Assembly (NCBI GenBank): GCA_024222295.1 | Contig: JAAEPF010000032.1 | Location: 1-64,000, forward strand | Length of the DNA stretch: 64,000 bases | Reading direction: 5' to 3' | From: Actinomycetes bacterium | GTDB lineage: Bacteria; Actinomycetota; Acidimicrobiia; Acidimicrobiales; Microtrichaceae | Shown here: piece after piece, positions 24,691 through 33,468 of the stretch | Layout: each line of letters opens with the position of its first letter | How positions within the stretch are numbered: the stretch's first letter is position 1 | Translations under genes and position numbers: made by a program | Notes under the pieces: model-generated | Told to the model about the DNA's origin: nothing | What the model saw: the letters and a program-made list of their open reading frames with translations, nothing else | Database searches by the model: none

Positions 24691-25530
24691 ATGAAACGAC
24701 TTATCGCCACCGCACTTACCGTGGCTGCAGTTCTGACGATTGCGCTGATCAGTGGCCCGGCCGGAGCCCAGACCACGACGGATGTGTACGTAGTGCACGG
24801 ACTGAATCTGGACGGTCAGACAGCGCAGACGGACGGTGGCACGAATGTCACCGTATGTGCCAACGGCGCCGAGCTGATCGGTGACTTCGAGTTCGGCCAG
24901 ATCGTCGGCCCGACGGCGCTGACCAGCGGCACAGCCGTCGACATCGTCGTCTACGGCGGAGCCAACGTCGACTGCGCCGACCCGGGCCAGGCCAATGCGC
25001 TGATCACCCAGAGCGTCACACCCACCGGCGGCGCCGTTGCCCTGGTCGCCACATCGGCTGCCAACACGCTCGCCCTGACGCCATACCCGCTGAACTCGGA
25101 CTGCGTCGACGAGGGTTCCGGTCGCCTAACCGCTGCCCACGCCTCGGGTGATACCCCTGAGGTGACAGTGCTCGTCGCTGGCGACCCGGTCGGCAACCTG
25201 ACCTTCGGCAACTCACTCGACGCCGACCTGCCCGCCGCCTCCTACGACGTGCAGGTGAACCTGGGCGACACAGCGGTGGTCGGCCCGGCCTCAATCCCGG
25301 TTGCGGCTCAGGCCAATACGCTCGTGTTCGTGGTCGGGAATATCGCTGGCGATGACGGCTCCACTCCTGTCGTGCCCCTTGTTGGCGAGGACCAGCTCGA
25401 GCAGTGCGAGACGACAACCACGACGACAACCGCAGGTGACACGACAACCACGGTCGCCCCTGCGCCCAGTGCTGTCGCCCCGGCCACCGCTACCCAGTCT
25501 GGCGCAGCTCCCCTCGCCATCACGGGCTGA
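24691..25530 (+). CDS. Secreted DUF4397-like protein ending in LAITG
   Basis: The 279-residue protein has a Sec signal peptide (KRLIATALTVAAVLTIALISGPAGAQ). A DUF4397-like beta domain carries DVYVVHGLNLDGQTAQTDGG, PVGNLTFGNSLDADLPAASYDVQV and VAAQANTLVFVVGNI. A Thr/Ala linker ends in APLAITG and an immediate stop. LAxTG is the motif used by actinobacterial class E sortases, but the hydrophobic helix and basic tail that should follow are missing. The GGGGAG before ATG 24691 supports this start over longer upstream frames. Confidence 0.75.
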   Translation: MKRLIATALTVAAVLTIALISGPAGAQTTTDVYVVHGLNLDGQTAQTDGGTNVTVCANGAELIGDFEFGQIVGPTALTSGTAVDIVVYGGANVDCADPGQANALITQSVTPTGGAVALVATSAANTLALTPYPLNSDCVDEGSGRLTAAHASGDTPEVTVLVAGDPVGNLTFGNSLDADLPAASYDVQVNLGDTAVVGPASIPVAAQANTLVFVVGNIAGDDGSTPVVPLVGEDQLEQCETTTTTTTAGDTTTTVAPAPSAVAPATATQSGAAPLAITG

Positions 25531-25594
25531 CGCGAATCCCTGCTCGCCCCCACTCTGTTCTCTAGGTGGTGAGAAACCGCGATGCACGCGAAAC

Positions 25595-25611
25595 GGCTGA
25601 ACCGCTCAGCC
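25595..25611 (+). terminator. Possible terminator hairpin after the DUF4397 gene
   Basis: GGCTGA (25595-25600) pairs with TCAGCC (25606-25611) around a 5-base loop, 65 bases past the stop codon. It is followed by a short pyrimidine run (CCTTCT). The stem is short, so this is tentative. Confidence 0.35.
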
Positions 25612-25812
25612 CCTTCTGCTGCGCTGGGTTCCAAGCCGCGCACCGGGGGGAGGATCCCTCGTTTGGTTGAGGGCCCCAAGTAGCCGTCGGCCACCGTCCG
25701 TCGAAGAGTCCGGGACTACGTGGCTACATCCAGGGCTACATCGTGGTCCAGGCCAGCGGTCGACGGGCGAGCACGCCGGTGCTGAATCGCACCATTACTG
25801 GGTTCTCGCTAG

Positions 25813-25885
25813 AGCCCGAGACAGGAATCGAACCTGCGACCTGCTGTTTACAAGACAGCTGCTCTGCCAACTGAGCTACTCGGGC
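25813..25885 (-). tRNA. tRNA-Thr (anticodon TGT)
   Basis: Read on the minus strand, the 73 bases fold as a cloverleaf. The acceptor is GCCCGAG/CTCGGGC, the D arm starts TAGCTCAGTTGGCAGAGCA, the anticodon stem GCTGT/ACAGC surrounds loop CTTGTAA, and the T loop is TTCGATT. The anticodon TGT reads ACA and related threonine codons. CCA is not encoded. A partial copy of its 3' half lies at 21807-21854, and a copy of its upstream DNA lies at 26976-27034. Confidence 0.95.
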
Positions 25886-25936
25886 GGGGCTTCCGCGTTA
25901 TGCACCGCGGGATGCTCCGCGGATTGTAAACGAGGT
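25878..25936 (-). repeat. tRNA-Thr upstream repeat, copy A
   Basis: These 59 bases cover the first eight bases of tRNA-Thr and its upstream flank. They match 26976-27034 at 53 positions without gaps. The distal part reads CCGCGGATTGTAAACGAGG on the plus strand; its reverse strand contains TACAAT, a good -10-like hexamer. The segment is rich in CCGCGG, giving hairpin potential. Confidence 0.8.
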
Positions 25937-26179
25937 CCTTCCGGCTCCCCGATCTCGTGGGTGAGGGCGATCGTGCTTACCGAAGCATGGCGCAGTCGCA
26001 GAACGCACGGGGTCGGCGGGCCTTCGCGATTCCGACTGGCCTCTGGCGCGCGGAGGACTTTCGGATCTACCCGGGCGGCCCCGCAATCGGCCTCTGTTAG
26101 GTCCTAGCTGCACGAGGTCAACATCTGCCGAACTGGCCAGGGAACAGCGCCGTATCACAGGCGGGCTACGTTACGGCGG

Positions 26180-26710
26180 GTGTCCGAGAGCCGAAGCATT
26201 AATGACCAACTCGCGGCGGCGTTGGACGAGGCTCTGAAGCCGCACCAGGACTGGGCGGGAACCTGGACCTTGTCCAAGGCCGGAAACGCTCTTGATTGGC
26301 TGCAGAGCGCCGATGCGGTATTCCGAGAGCTGTCCGACGGCGAGGTGGGTCTGCTCGACGTAGTAGTCCTCGACGCTGCCGAGGTCCGCCAGCGTCGGGC
26401 GGAAGGCGTTCTGACCGCCGCAGACGCTCAGCTGGAAACCGCAGAGGAGCTCTTTGGAGAACTGAACCGCGACGGCAATAGCGACTCCGAGACAGGAGCA
26501 CGTCTCTGGTTCCAGACGCAGCTGCTCGTGATCGGGGCAGCTGTATGCGGTGAGGTACTCGGCTGGAGCCCGTGTGGCCACTACGGCCAATTGGAGTCGG
26601 AGGTTGTGGCGGTCAGCTCCTTCAGAGGCCCCCGGATAGATGACTTGGTTCCCTCTGATGCACCGGAAGACAACCACCCGCGAGATCGGGGTACTGATCA
26701 GCGTCGATGA
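26180..26710 (+). CDS. Hypothetical protein
   Basis: A GTG-started frame encodes 176 residues with an acidic, helical composition (NDQLAAALDEALKPHQDW, DAVFRELSDGEVGLLDVVVLD, AADAQLETAEELFGEL). A long opposite-strand frame overlaps it, but that one has a low-complexity, arginine/cysteine-rich translation typical of antisense. I recognise no family. The C-terminal third past residue 130 looks less protein-like and may be read-through of a degraded end. Confidence 0.4.
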   Translation: MSESRSINDQLAAALDEALKPHQDWAGTWTLSKAGNALDWLQSADAVFRELSDGEVGLLDVVVLDAAEVRQRRAEGVLTAADAQLETAEELFGELNRDGNSDSETGARLWFQTQLLVIGAAVCGEVLGWSPCGHYGQLESEVVAVSSFRGPRIDDLVPSDAPEDNHPRDRGTDQRR

Positions 26711-27063
26711 GAACCTCGAGTGGCCGTGGCAACGCGCAAGCTCAGCAAGGATGCGCCCGCAGCTGCACTGGAGGTGGGAACGAGGCACGTGGAGCTGAGC
26801 AGCTCGACCCCCTCTTGATCGCATCAGCCTCCCAAGCAGAAGGTCTGTAGTACCGCAGTCGGGCACCTCACGGACCAGCGTTCCACGTTGACCCATCCCG
26901 CGTTCCCAAACCTGGCTGGCAATGCCTGCCACCTTGCTTGTTAGCCCCACGGAGGAAGCAAACCGCGGACCTCCCACTCGGGCGGGACTTCCGCGGTTTA
27001 CACCGCGGAAAGCTCCGCGGATTGTAAACGAGGTTCGAACGTTGTCCTCAGCCGGCCATCGCC
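26711..27063. other. Gene-poor stretch holding repeat copy B
   Basis: I find no supported gene. The only recognisable feature is the second copy of the tRNA-Thr upstream repeat at 26976-27034. Open frames across it are antisense-like. Confidence 0.5.
26976..27034 (-). repeat. tRNA-Thr upstream repeat, copy B (tRNA body absent)
   Basis: Ungapped match to 25878-25936 with six differences. The copy starts with ACTCGGGC, equal to the first bases of tRNA-Thr, but the tRNA does not continue to the left. Here the palindrome TCCGCGG-TTTACA-CCGCGGA is better preserved than in copy A. Confidence 0.8.
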
Positions 27064-27282
27064 TCAATTGGCATGCCGGCCCACCCGGATCCAGTACCAG
27101 GGCAGCGCGAGCAGGTTCGGAGCTGAAACGGCCACCAGTAGGGCAATCGTGGTTGTCCCGGGGTCGGCCATCAGGACGATCGGCAAGATCATGGAAGCAA
27201 GCAGCAGGCCGAGCAGCGGCAGGCGAATCGCGTAGTTGCGATACCGACCGGACAACGTCAGGAGGCCGCCGCTCGTGGGCAA
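27064..27282 (-). CDS. Small two-helix membrane protein, possibly a 3' fragment
   Basis: A TTG-started frame of 72 residues holds two hydrophobic segments (LPLLGLLLASMILPIVLM and IALLVAVSAPNLLALPWYWI). Just upstream, in another frame on the same strand, an ATG at about 27379 opens MKLAMSWLIAASVMLVPNADA, a convincing membrane or signal segment. The original gene may therefore have been longer and is now frameshifted. No family is recognised. Confidence 0.35.
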   Translation of the reverse strand: MPTSGGLLTLSGRYRNYAIRLPLLGLLLASMILPIVLMADPGTTTIALLVAVSAPNLLALPWYWIRVGRHAN

Positions 27283-27571
27283 GAGCGCTCCGGCCCTCGT
27301 GGTCCCCGCACGATGGCATCCGCGTTGGGAACCAGCATCACCGATGCGGCGATCAGCCAGGACATGGCGAGCTTCATGCCACGAAGCCAGACGGAACCGG
27401 TGACAGCGCCGCGTTCACCCCCTCGATCATTCATCTGTCCGGGCTCCCTGGAGTTGCACAGCCAGCAGCAACCACGGCTGGTCCGCGCCCTGCTTGTCGG
27501 CTGGATCGTTCATCGGCAAGCCGGGTCCACTACCTGAGGGGGCAGACCGCGAAGGGAACTGGTGCCGGGGC

Positions 27572-28477
27572 TCAGAGGCCCAGATGCTGGATCAGGAACG
27601 CCGACCAGAGAGGGTCGACCTCCGATCGGTACTTGTTGTAGAGCCCCAGCGCGTGTGTGCCCTCGCCGTAGTAGTAGGCCGAACCCGCGTCCACGCCCGC
27701 AGCGAGAGCGAGGGCCTCGGTCTGCATGGTGCACTCGAAGGGCACGGCGGCATCGAACTCAGAGGCGAGGTGGTGGACCGGAGCATCCGACGAGTCAATG
27801 TCCTCTGGGAGGTACTGGCAACCCGATGCCGCCAGTGCGGCTGCGACCGACGAGTCAAAGGCGAGGTCGGTGCCCACCGTGCCGGGGTCATCGGAGCGCT
27901 GGGCGACATTCACCGCCGTGACCGCACCGGCGGACGTTCCACCGACCGCCACGCGGGTCGGGTCGGCCCGGAGCAACAGGGCGTTGGCGCGCACCCAGCG
28001 GATAGCGGCCTGCGCATCGTGCTGCGCAGCGATGATCGCCGCCGTGCAACGCGCCGTCTCCTGCTCGAGCTCCGTGGGGTCGGTGATCTCGCCGTCCTGC
28101 AACTCCTGACACCGGTTGCCCGGGTCCACCCGGTAGTTGATCGACAGAGTGACGTACCCGCGCTTGGCCCACGCCGCCGCAAGGGGCGAGAGGCTGGACT
28201 TGTCCCCGCCCTTGAATCCGCCCCCGTGGATCCACACGATCACGGGTCGCTCGGCCAGAGTGTCCAACACCGGCTCGGTCCAGTCGAGAACGAGGTCGAC
28301 AGGCTGGCCCGACACCAGGTCAGGAGCGCTCGCGTACACGACGTCGTACGTGGTCCGGGTGCTCGCGAACACCTCCTCGGCATACCGCTCGGTGCCGAGC
28401 GGTGCCGGCGCCCGGTTCGTGCACGCTGTCGCCAGCAACGCCGTCACCACGAGAAGCAGTGGAGTCAATCTGCGCAT
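27572..28477 (-). CDS. Carboxylesterase-type alpha/beta-hydrolase lipoprotein
   Basis: The 301-residue protein has a lipobox (VVTALLATAC) and the hormone-sensitive-lipase/BD-FAE layout. The oxyanion motif is VIVWIHGGGFKGGD (about 79-92), the nucleophile elbow is VGGTSAGAV (about 177-185), a late Asp lies in SSDAPVHHLASEFDAAVPF, and His is in GEGTHALGLYNKY. It is likely an esterase acting at the cell surface. Four extra cysteines suggest disulfides. It is a stand-alone gene. Confidence 0.85.
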   Translation of the reverse strand: MRRLTPLLLVVTALLATACTNRAPAPLGTERYAEEVFASTRTTYDVVYASAPDLVSGQPVDLVLDWTEPVLDTLAERPVIVWIHGGGFKGGDKSSLSPLAAAWAKRGYVTLSINYRVDPGNRCQELQDGEITDPTELEQETARCTAAIIAAQHDAQAAIRWVRANALLLRADPTRVAVGGTSAGAVTAVNVAQRSDDPGTVGTDLAFDSSVAAALAASGCQYLPEDIDSSDAPVHHLASEFDAAVPFECTMQTEALALAAGVDAGSAYYYGEGTHALGLYNKYRSEVDPLWSAFLIQHLGL

Positions 28478-28588
28478 CAGCCAATCTCCTGTCGCCTCAG
28501 GCCCGCGGGGCCCGCCATGCCGGTCCCTTCGCCCCGGACCGTTGGTGGAAGGGTAACTGCTGGTCCGCCGACGGTCACGGCCGACCCG

Positions 28589-30283
28589 TCAGGCGAGCAC
28601 GCCCTGGCCGGCGAGATATTCGTGCACGAGGGGCACGACCGAGGCACCCTCGCCGGCAGCGGCAGCCACCCGCTTCATCGAGCCCGAACGCACGTCGCCA
28701 ACCGCGAACACGCCGGGAACGGTGGTGGCGAGGTTCGGGGGCGGCGTGCTGTCGACCCACAGCTCCTGGGGCACATTGCTGCCCGTCAGAACGAAGCCAC
28801 GGTCATCGACCGCCACCGCGGGCGGCAGCCACTCGGCGTGCGGAGTGGCGCCCAGCAGGAGGAACAGCCCGGCAGCGGGCCGCTCCCGGCGCTCGCCCGT
28901 GCCGACGTCCTCGGTCGTGATCGACTCGAGCCACACATCGCCGCCACCGCCCACAACCCTTGTCGAGCCCTCGACGGTGATCCGCGGCGTGTTCTCTGTC
29001 TCGGTGATCAGGTACTGAGACATCGTGTCGGACAGGTCCGCTCGGCGGATCAGGATCGTGACCGAGTGGGCGAAGCGCGCGATGTGGATTGCAGCCTGTC
29101 CGGCGGAGTTGCCACCTCCCACCACGAATGCGTCCTTGCCCTCGAGCTCGCGTGCGGCGGTGAGGGCAGCGCCGTAGTAGACGCCGCGGCCGAGCCGGTC
29201 CTCGACCGACTCCACACCGAGCTTGCGTTACTCGACGCCGGACGACACGACCACAGCCCTGGCACGCACGTCACCACAGGCGGTGCGCAGCAGATGGGGT
29301 TCCCCGTTGCCGGGCACCAGGTCCTCGACCTCCCAGCCGATGTAGAAACGCGTGCCGAACCGCTGGGCCTGGAACCGCGCCCGAAGGCCCAGGCGCTTGC
29401 CCGAGATCCCCTGGGGGAAACCCAGGTAGTTGCGGATCATCGAGCTCGTCGACGCCTGACCGCCGATCGCCCCCGACTCGAGCACCACGGTGCTGAGCCC
29501 CTCCGAGCTGCCGTAGACGGCGGCGGCCAGTCCTGCCGGGCCTGCTCCCACAACGGCGAGGTCGACAACACCGTCGAAGGACTTCTCGGACATCGAGGAG
29601 TAGATCGACGATGCCAGGTCGCGAACGGAACTCACGGCCATCGGCTCCCGCTGCATCAGCCACACGACCGGCAGGTCGGCGCCGGGCAGCACCGACAGCG
29701 CCTCCCGACCCACCTCGGAGTCGGGTGGGTACACCTCGCTCGAGGCACCCATCCGATCCATGAAGTCCTGGAGGTCCTGCACCAGGGCATCCACCCCCGG
29801 TGCGATGATCCTCGCCACGACCACCTCCGGGTCCACCGCCGTGGAGTTCCACTCGGACAGCAGGTCGGTGATCGAGTTGTGGAACTCCTCGTCGCGCACG
29901 CCCTGGGGCATGATCAGGTAGCTGTCGAAGGTGCCCCGCGACATCTCCGGACGCCACACGGGGCCCTGCTCGAGGTAGCGCTCCACGGGCGGCGCCACCA
30001 CGCGGCGAGCAGTCGGCGAGGCCGCCCTCCACTGAGCCATCGCATCGCGTAGGTCCGTGTCGGGCAGCAGGCTGTCGGACACGAACATTGCGACCGGCAC
30101 CCCTGCACCGATGGCCGAGTTTGCCTCGTCGAGGGCCTCGGCACAGGACCGGGCGGTGCGCAGGTCGTACTCGCGCCCGTAACGCCAGAACGCGTCACGG
30201 AGATCTTCGCAGTGCTCCTCGGAGACGAGCACGATGACCGGGGAGCCCCTTTCGGGGCCAGACTCATTGCTCACGGGCGGCAT
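28589..30283 (-). pseudogene. Thioredoxin-reductase-like FAD oxidoreductase interrupted by one in-frame TAA
   Basis: One frame runs from 30283 to 28589 and is broken only by TAA at 29228-29230. The break reads VVSSGVE-stop-RKLGVESVEDRLGRGVYYG, where relatives have GVxYRxLGV, so a Tyr codon has probably mutated. Domains are a receiver-like segment (about 14-130), a thioredoxin-like segment (about 155-235), FAD binding (VVGAGPAGLAAAVYG and IGGQASTSSMIRNYLGFP) and NADPH binding (FVVGGGNSAGQAAIHIARFA). The redox CxxC of true thioredoxin reductases is replaced by GVYYGAAL. The C-terminal GVFAVGDVRSGSMKRVAAAAGEG is intact. The rest looks under selection, so the stop is recent, a sequencing error or read through. 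Confidence 0.85.
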
Positions 30284-30332
30284 CGTAAGCCAACAGCGCC
30301 ACGGTCAGCGGCCGTGCCGCCGGTCGGCAAAG

Positions 30333-30809
30333 ATGGCCACCATGGCCTACCGGGACTTCGTCAACTGGCTCTCCTCCACCAAGGTAGGGGGATGGCTCAC
30401 ACGCCAGACCGCGGCGCGCATCGATCCGTGGATCTACCGAAAAACCAACGGGCGCTGGGTGATGGCGGGTCGACCCACGATTCCCCAGGTGATCCTCACC
30501 ACGACCGGCCGCAAGTCGGGCCAGAAGCGCGACGTGCAGCTGGCGGCCCTGCACGACGGCGACGACTTCGTGGTGGTGGCATCCAACTTCGGCCAGGAGC
30601 ACCATCCGGGCTGGATGTACAACCTCGAAGCCGACCCCAAGGCCTGGGTCAACTCCGACGGGGTCGACTTCGAGGTCAATGCCCACTCGATGAGCGCGGA
30701 GGAGAAAGAGGAGATCTGGCCGCGACTGCACGAGATCGTGCCCCAGTTCCGCACATATCTCACCCGCACCGACCGCGACATCCGGATCTTCAGGCTGAGT
30801 CCCACCTGA
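30333..30809 (+). CDS. Deazaflavin (F420)-type nitroreductase family protein
   Basis: The 158-residue protein matches the Ddn/DUF385 family: VILTTTGRKSGQKRDVQLAALHDGDDFVVVASNFGQEHHPGWMYNLEADPKAWV. These split-barrel proteins use reduced F420 to reduce quinones, nitro compounds or enones. Two ATGs at 30333 and 30342 are possible starts. It begins 49 bases from the flavoprotein gene and is divergent from it. F420 use is inferred from family membership. Confidence 0.85.
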   Translation: MATMAYRDFVNWLSSTKVGGWLTRQTAARIDPWIYRKTNGRWVMAGRPTIPQVILTTTGRKSGQKRDVQLAALHDGDDFVVVASNFGQEHHPGWMYNLEADPKAWVNSDGVDFEVNAHSMSAEEKEEIWPRLHEIVPQFRTYLTRTDRDIRIFRLSPT

Positions 30810-30870
30810 CGCTGCCCGCCCCGGCGGCCGGTCGCACGGACCGCACCGCGACCCCTGCAAGACTGGCCGG

Positions 30871-32214
30871 GTGGGAGCCCCGGTAACCCCAGACCGCACG
30901 ACGATCCGCAAGGTCGTCACCTGGTCGGTGGCGGCCGCCGCTGTGCTGGCGTTCGTCGGGATCATCGCGTTCTGGCCGACGGGTGAAGCGCCGTCGCTCG
31001 GGTTCCCCCAGGACGACTACTTCGACGCGACGGTCACGAAGATCTCGGTGGACGAATGCCAGAGCCTCGAGATCGTGTCTGCCGTCGACTGCTCCATCGC
31101 CACCTTCGAACTCACCTCCGGCCCCGATGCGGGAGCCACCGGGCAGTTCGTCGTGGCGGCTGACGACCTCGACCTGCCGAGCGTGGCAGAGGGCGACGCC
31201 GTGATCGTGCTCGATGTGCCGACCTCGCCCGAGCCGTACCGCTACGTATTCGTGGACTTCCAGCGCACCAGCTCGCTGTGGGTACTCGCAATCCTCTTCG
31301 TTGTAGTCGTGGTGGCATTCGGGCGCTGGCACGGCGTGCGGGCGTTGCTCGGGCTGGCAGCAGGCGGACTAATCCTGATCGCCTTCGTGGTTCCGTCGCT
31401 GCTGCGGGACAACCCTGCCGTATGGGTCGCGCTCGCCGGCACGGTCGCGATCGCCGTACTCGCGCTGTACCTGGCGCACGGATTCGACTTCTCCACCACG
31501 GTCGCGCTCGCCGGCACCCTCGTGGCCCTGCTCGTTACCACCCTGTTGGCCCTGGTGGCCTCGTCGTTCGCGAACCTGACTGGCCTCGGCGACGAAGACG
31601 CCCAGGTGCTGCGAATCACCGCCGACGCCCTCGACCTGCGAGGTCTGCTGGTCGCTGGAATCGTCGTGGGCGCGCTCGGCGTCATCGACGACGTGACGGT
31701 CACCCAGGTGTCGACAGTGGCAGCGCTGCGGCGGGCGGACCCCACGATGGGCCCATGGGCGCTCTACAGCGAGGCCGTGAGGGTGGGACGCGACCACATC
31801 GCGTCGACGGTCAACACCCTCGTGCTCGCCTACGCGGGCGCGGCTCTGCCTCTCGTACTGCTCTTCGCACAGGGCAGCGCTCCGGTTGCACGGATCCTCA
31901 CCGGTGAGGTCGTGGCAGTGGAGATCATCCGGATGCTCGTGGGTTCCATCGGCCTGGTCTTGTCGGTGCCGATCACAACCGCACTTGCTGCGGCAACGCT
32001 CGAACCCTCCGATGTCGGGCACCACGACCACGGCGGTCACGTCCACGGCGCACCGGCAAGCCACGTCACTGTTCCCGCCGACTCGAGCAAGCCGGAGTCG
32101 GGCGAAACCACGCCGCCAGGTGGCAACGGGCCGAAGGCGGCAACGCCCCCGGATGCCGACGACGCCGCCTGGGAGGAGTTCTCGGGCGACGACCGGGACT
32201 TCTGGGACGGCTAA
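30871..32214 (+). CDS. YibE/F-family membrane protein
   Basis: The 447-residue protein has one N-terminal helix, an extracytoplasmic domain of about 100 residues with two cysteines (ECQSLEIVSAVDCSI), then seven or so helices. Hallmarks are VDFQRTSSLWVLAILFVVVV, GIVVGALGVIDDVTVTQVSTVAALRRADP and GRDHIASTVNTLVLAYAGAALPLVLLF. The C-terminal cytoplasmic tail is His-rich then acidic. YibE/F has no established function; transport is often suggested. The start is a GTG with a weak RBS. Confidence 0.85.
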   Translation: MGAPVTPDRTTIRKVVTWSVAAAAVLAFVGIIAFWPTGEAPSLGFPQDDYFDATVTKISVDECQSLEIVSAVDCSIATFELTSGPDAGATGQFVVAADDLDLPSVAEGDAVIVLDVPTSPEPYRYVFVDFQRTSSLWVLAILFVVVVVAFGRWHGVRALLGLAAGGLILIAFVVPSLLRDNPAVWVALAGTVAIAVLALYLAHGFDFSTTVALAGTLVALLVTTLLALVASSFANLTGLGDEDAQVLRITADALDLRGLLVAGIVVGALGVIDDVTVTQVSTVAALRRADPTMGPWALYSEAVRVGRDHIASTVNTLVLAYAGAALPLVLLFAQGSAPVARILTGEVVAVEIIRMLVGSIGLVLSVPITTALAAATLEPSDVGHHDHGGHVHGAPASHVTVPADSSKPESGETTPPGGNGPKAATPPDADDAAWEEFSGDDRDFWDG

Positions 32215-32330
32215 CCCTGGCGCCAGGCCTCGGCGATGGGCCCCTCGGCCCAAAGTGTTGGGTCGGAAGGCCCGTCAGCCCCAGCATTCTCCTCATTGGA
32301 GGAGGCTGAGGCACTCCTCACCATGGAGGC

Positions 32331-33374
32331 ATGACCCGCAACACCCCCCGCATACTCCTCGCAGCATTCGCCACCGCCGCCATGGTGCTGGCCATCGGTG
32401 CCGCAGGTTCCAGCACCGCCGCCGCCGATGGCACCACCACGACGGCACCGGCACCCGAGCGTGTACCCACCACGGCTGCACCCACCACAGCGGTACCCAC
32501 CACGGCAGCGCCGACCACCGCAATTCCCACCACAGCGGTACCCACACCGACTGTGGCACCGACAACAGCGCCACCCACCACGGCTGCACCCACCACGGCT
32601 GCACCAGCGGCTGGGCCTGCGAAGGGCCAGGAGCAGCCGGCGGCCACCACCACGACCGCCGCTCCTGCACCCCTGATCCAGGCGGCCGTCCAGGAGCAGG
32701 CTCCGAAGCCGAACGGCACCCTGAAGTCGCTCTGCGAGGCCAACGGCGAGAACTACTGGAAGGTCATCGTGAAGGTGCCCGGCCAGTTCCGGCTCAAGAT
32801 CGGCAGGACCAAGGTCAACCTCGGCCACCTCGAGCTCGGCACCTACGGCGTGCCCGCCAACAGCGCCGGTCAGCACATCACCACCCCGGCTACCAACGGC
32901 AAGGACAGGACCACCCTGCAGGTTCACCACAAGGACAAGTGGAAGAAGACGAACCGCCGCAGCGCCAACCACAAGCCCTGCGCGGCGCCCACGACGACTA
33001 CGTCCACCACCACTTCCACGACTACAACCTCCTCCACGACCACCACCTCGACGACCACAACGACCTCCACGACGGTGCCCGAGACAACGAGCACCACCTC
33101 CACGACGGTGCCCGAGTCGACAACCACGACTCCGCCGCCAACCGTGCTTCCCGCCGCGGCAGTCGCAGCCGAGGCCAGTACTGCGCCAGAGGCGAGCGCA
33201 GAGGCAGTGGGGCTACCGCAGGCAGCCGTCGCCGGAGCGAGCCAGGAGCGTGGTTCCAACCAGGAAACGCTGGCCTTCACGGGCTCGGACAACTCACTCG
33301 CCCTTGCAGGCCTCGCCCTTCTCGCCATCGGCGTGGGAGTCGTCGCCACAACGCGGCGTCACCAAGGAACCTGA
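32331..33374 (+). CDS. LAxTG surface protein with Thr/Pro-rich repeats
   Basis: The 347-residue protein has a signal peptide (RILLAAFATAAMVLAIGAAG) and a PTTAAPTTAVPTTA-type repeat region at about 45-90. A globular segment with two cysteines covers about 125-220 (SLCEANGENYWKVIVKVPGQ and LELGTYGVPANSAGQHITTPAT). A long TTST linker and a complete sorting signal follow: LAFTG, a hydrophobic helix (LALAGLALLAIGVGVVA) and TTRRHQ. Anchoring by a class E sortase is likely. The repeats probably carry sugars and span the wall. No sortase gene is in the window. Confidence 0.75.
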   Translation: MTRNTPRILLAAFATAAMVLAIGAAGSSTAAADGTTTTAPAPERVPTTAAPTTAVPTTAAPTTAIPTTAVPTPTVAPTTAPPTTAAPTTAAPAAGPAKGQEQPAATTTTAAPAPLIQAAVQEQAPKPNGTLKSLCEANGENYWKVIVKVPGQFRLKIGRTKVNLGHLELGTYGVPANSAGQHITTPATNGKDRTTLQVHHKDKWKKTNRRSANHKPCAAPTTTTSTTTSTTTTSSTTTTSTTTTTSTTVPETTSTTSTTVPESTTTTPPPTVLPAAAVAAEASTAPEASAEAVGLPQAAVAGASQERGSNQETLAFTGSDNSLALAGLALLAIGVGVVATTRRHQGT

Positions 33375-33468
33375 ACAGTCGTACAAGCGCAACACATTGG
33401 GGGGTCCGAGGGCCTGCTGGACGAGACCGACCTCCTCCAGCAGGCCTTCTTGCGTATCGTGGGAGACG

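Noticed and set aside
21809-25885. Reading 21.8-25.9 kb as a complete integrative element
   Set aside because: The tRNA repeats fit element ends, but no intact integrase, excisionase or replication gene lies inside; only the scar is claimed.
26171-27319. 382-residue minus-strand frame across 26.2-27.3 kb
   Set aside because: The translation is Arg/Cys-rich and low in typical coding structure, spans two repeats, and opposes a more protein-like plus-strand frame.
29050-30052. Long plus-strand frame of 852 residues over the flavoprotein and esterase
   Set aside because: It is antisense to genes with clear domain motifs and its composition is typical of a shadow frame in high-GC DNA.
32450-32620. 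CRISPR-like spacing of CCCACCACGGC units
   Set aside because: The units are in-frame PTTA codons of a surface protein, with no spacers and no cas genes.
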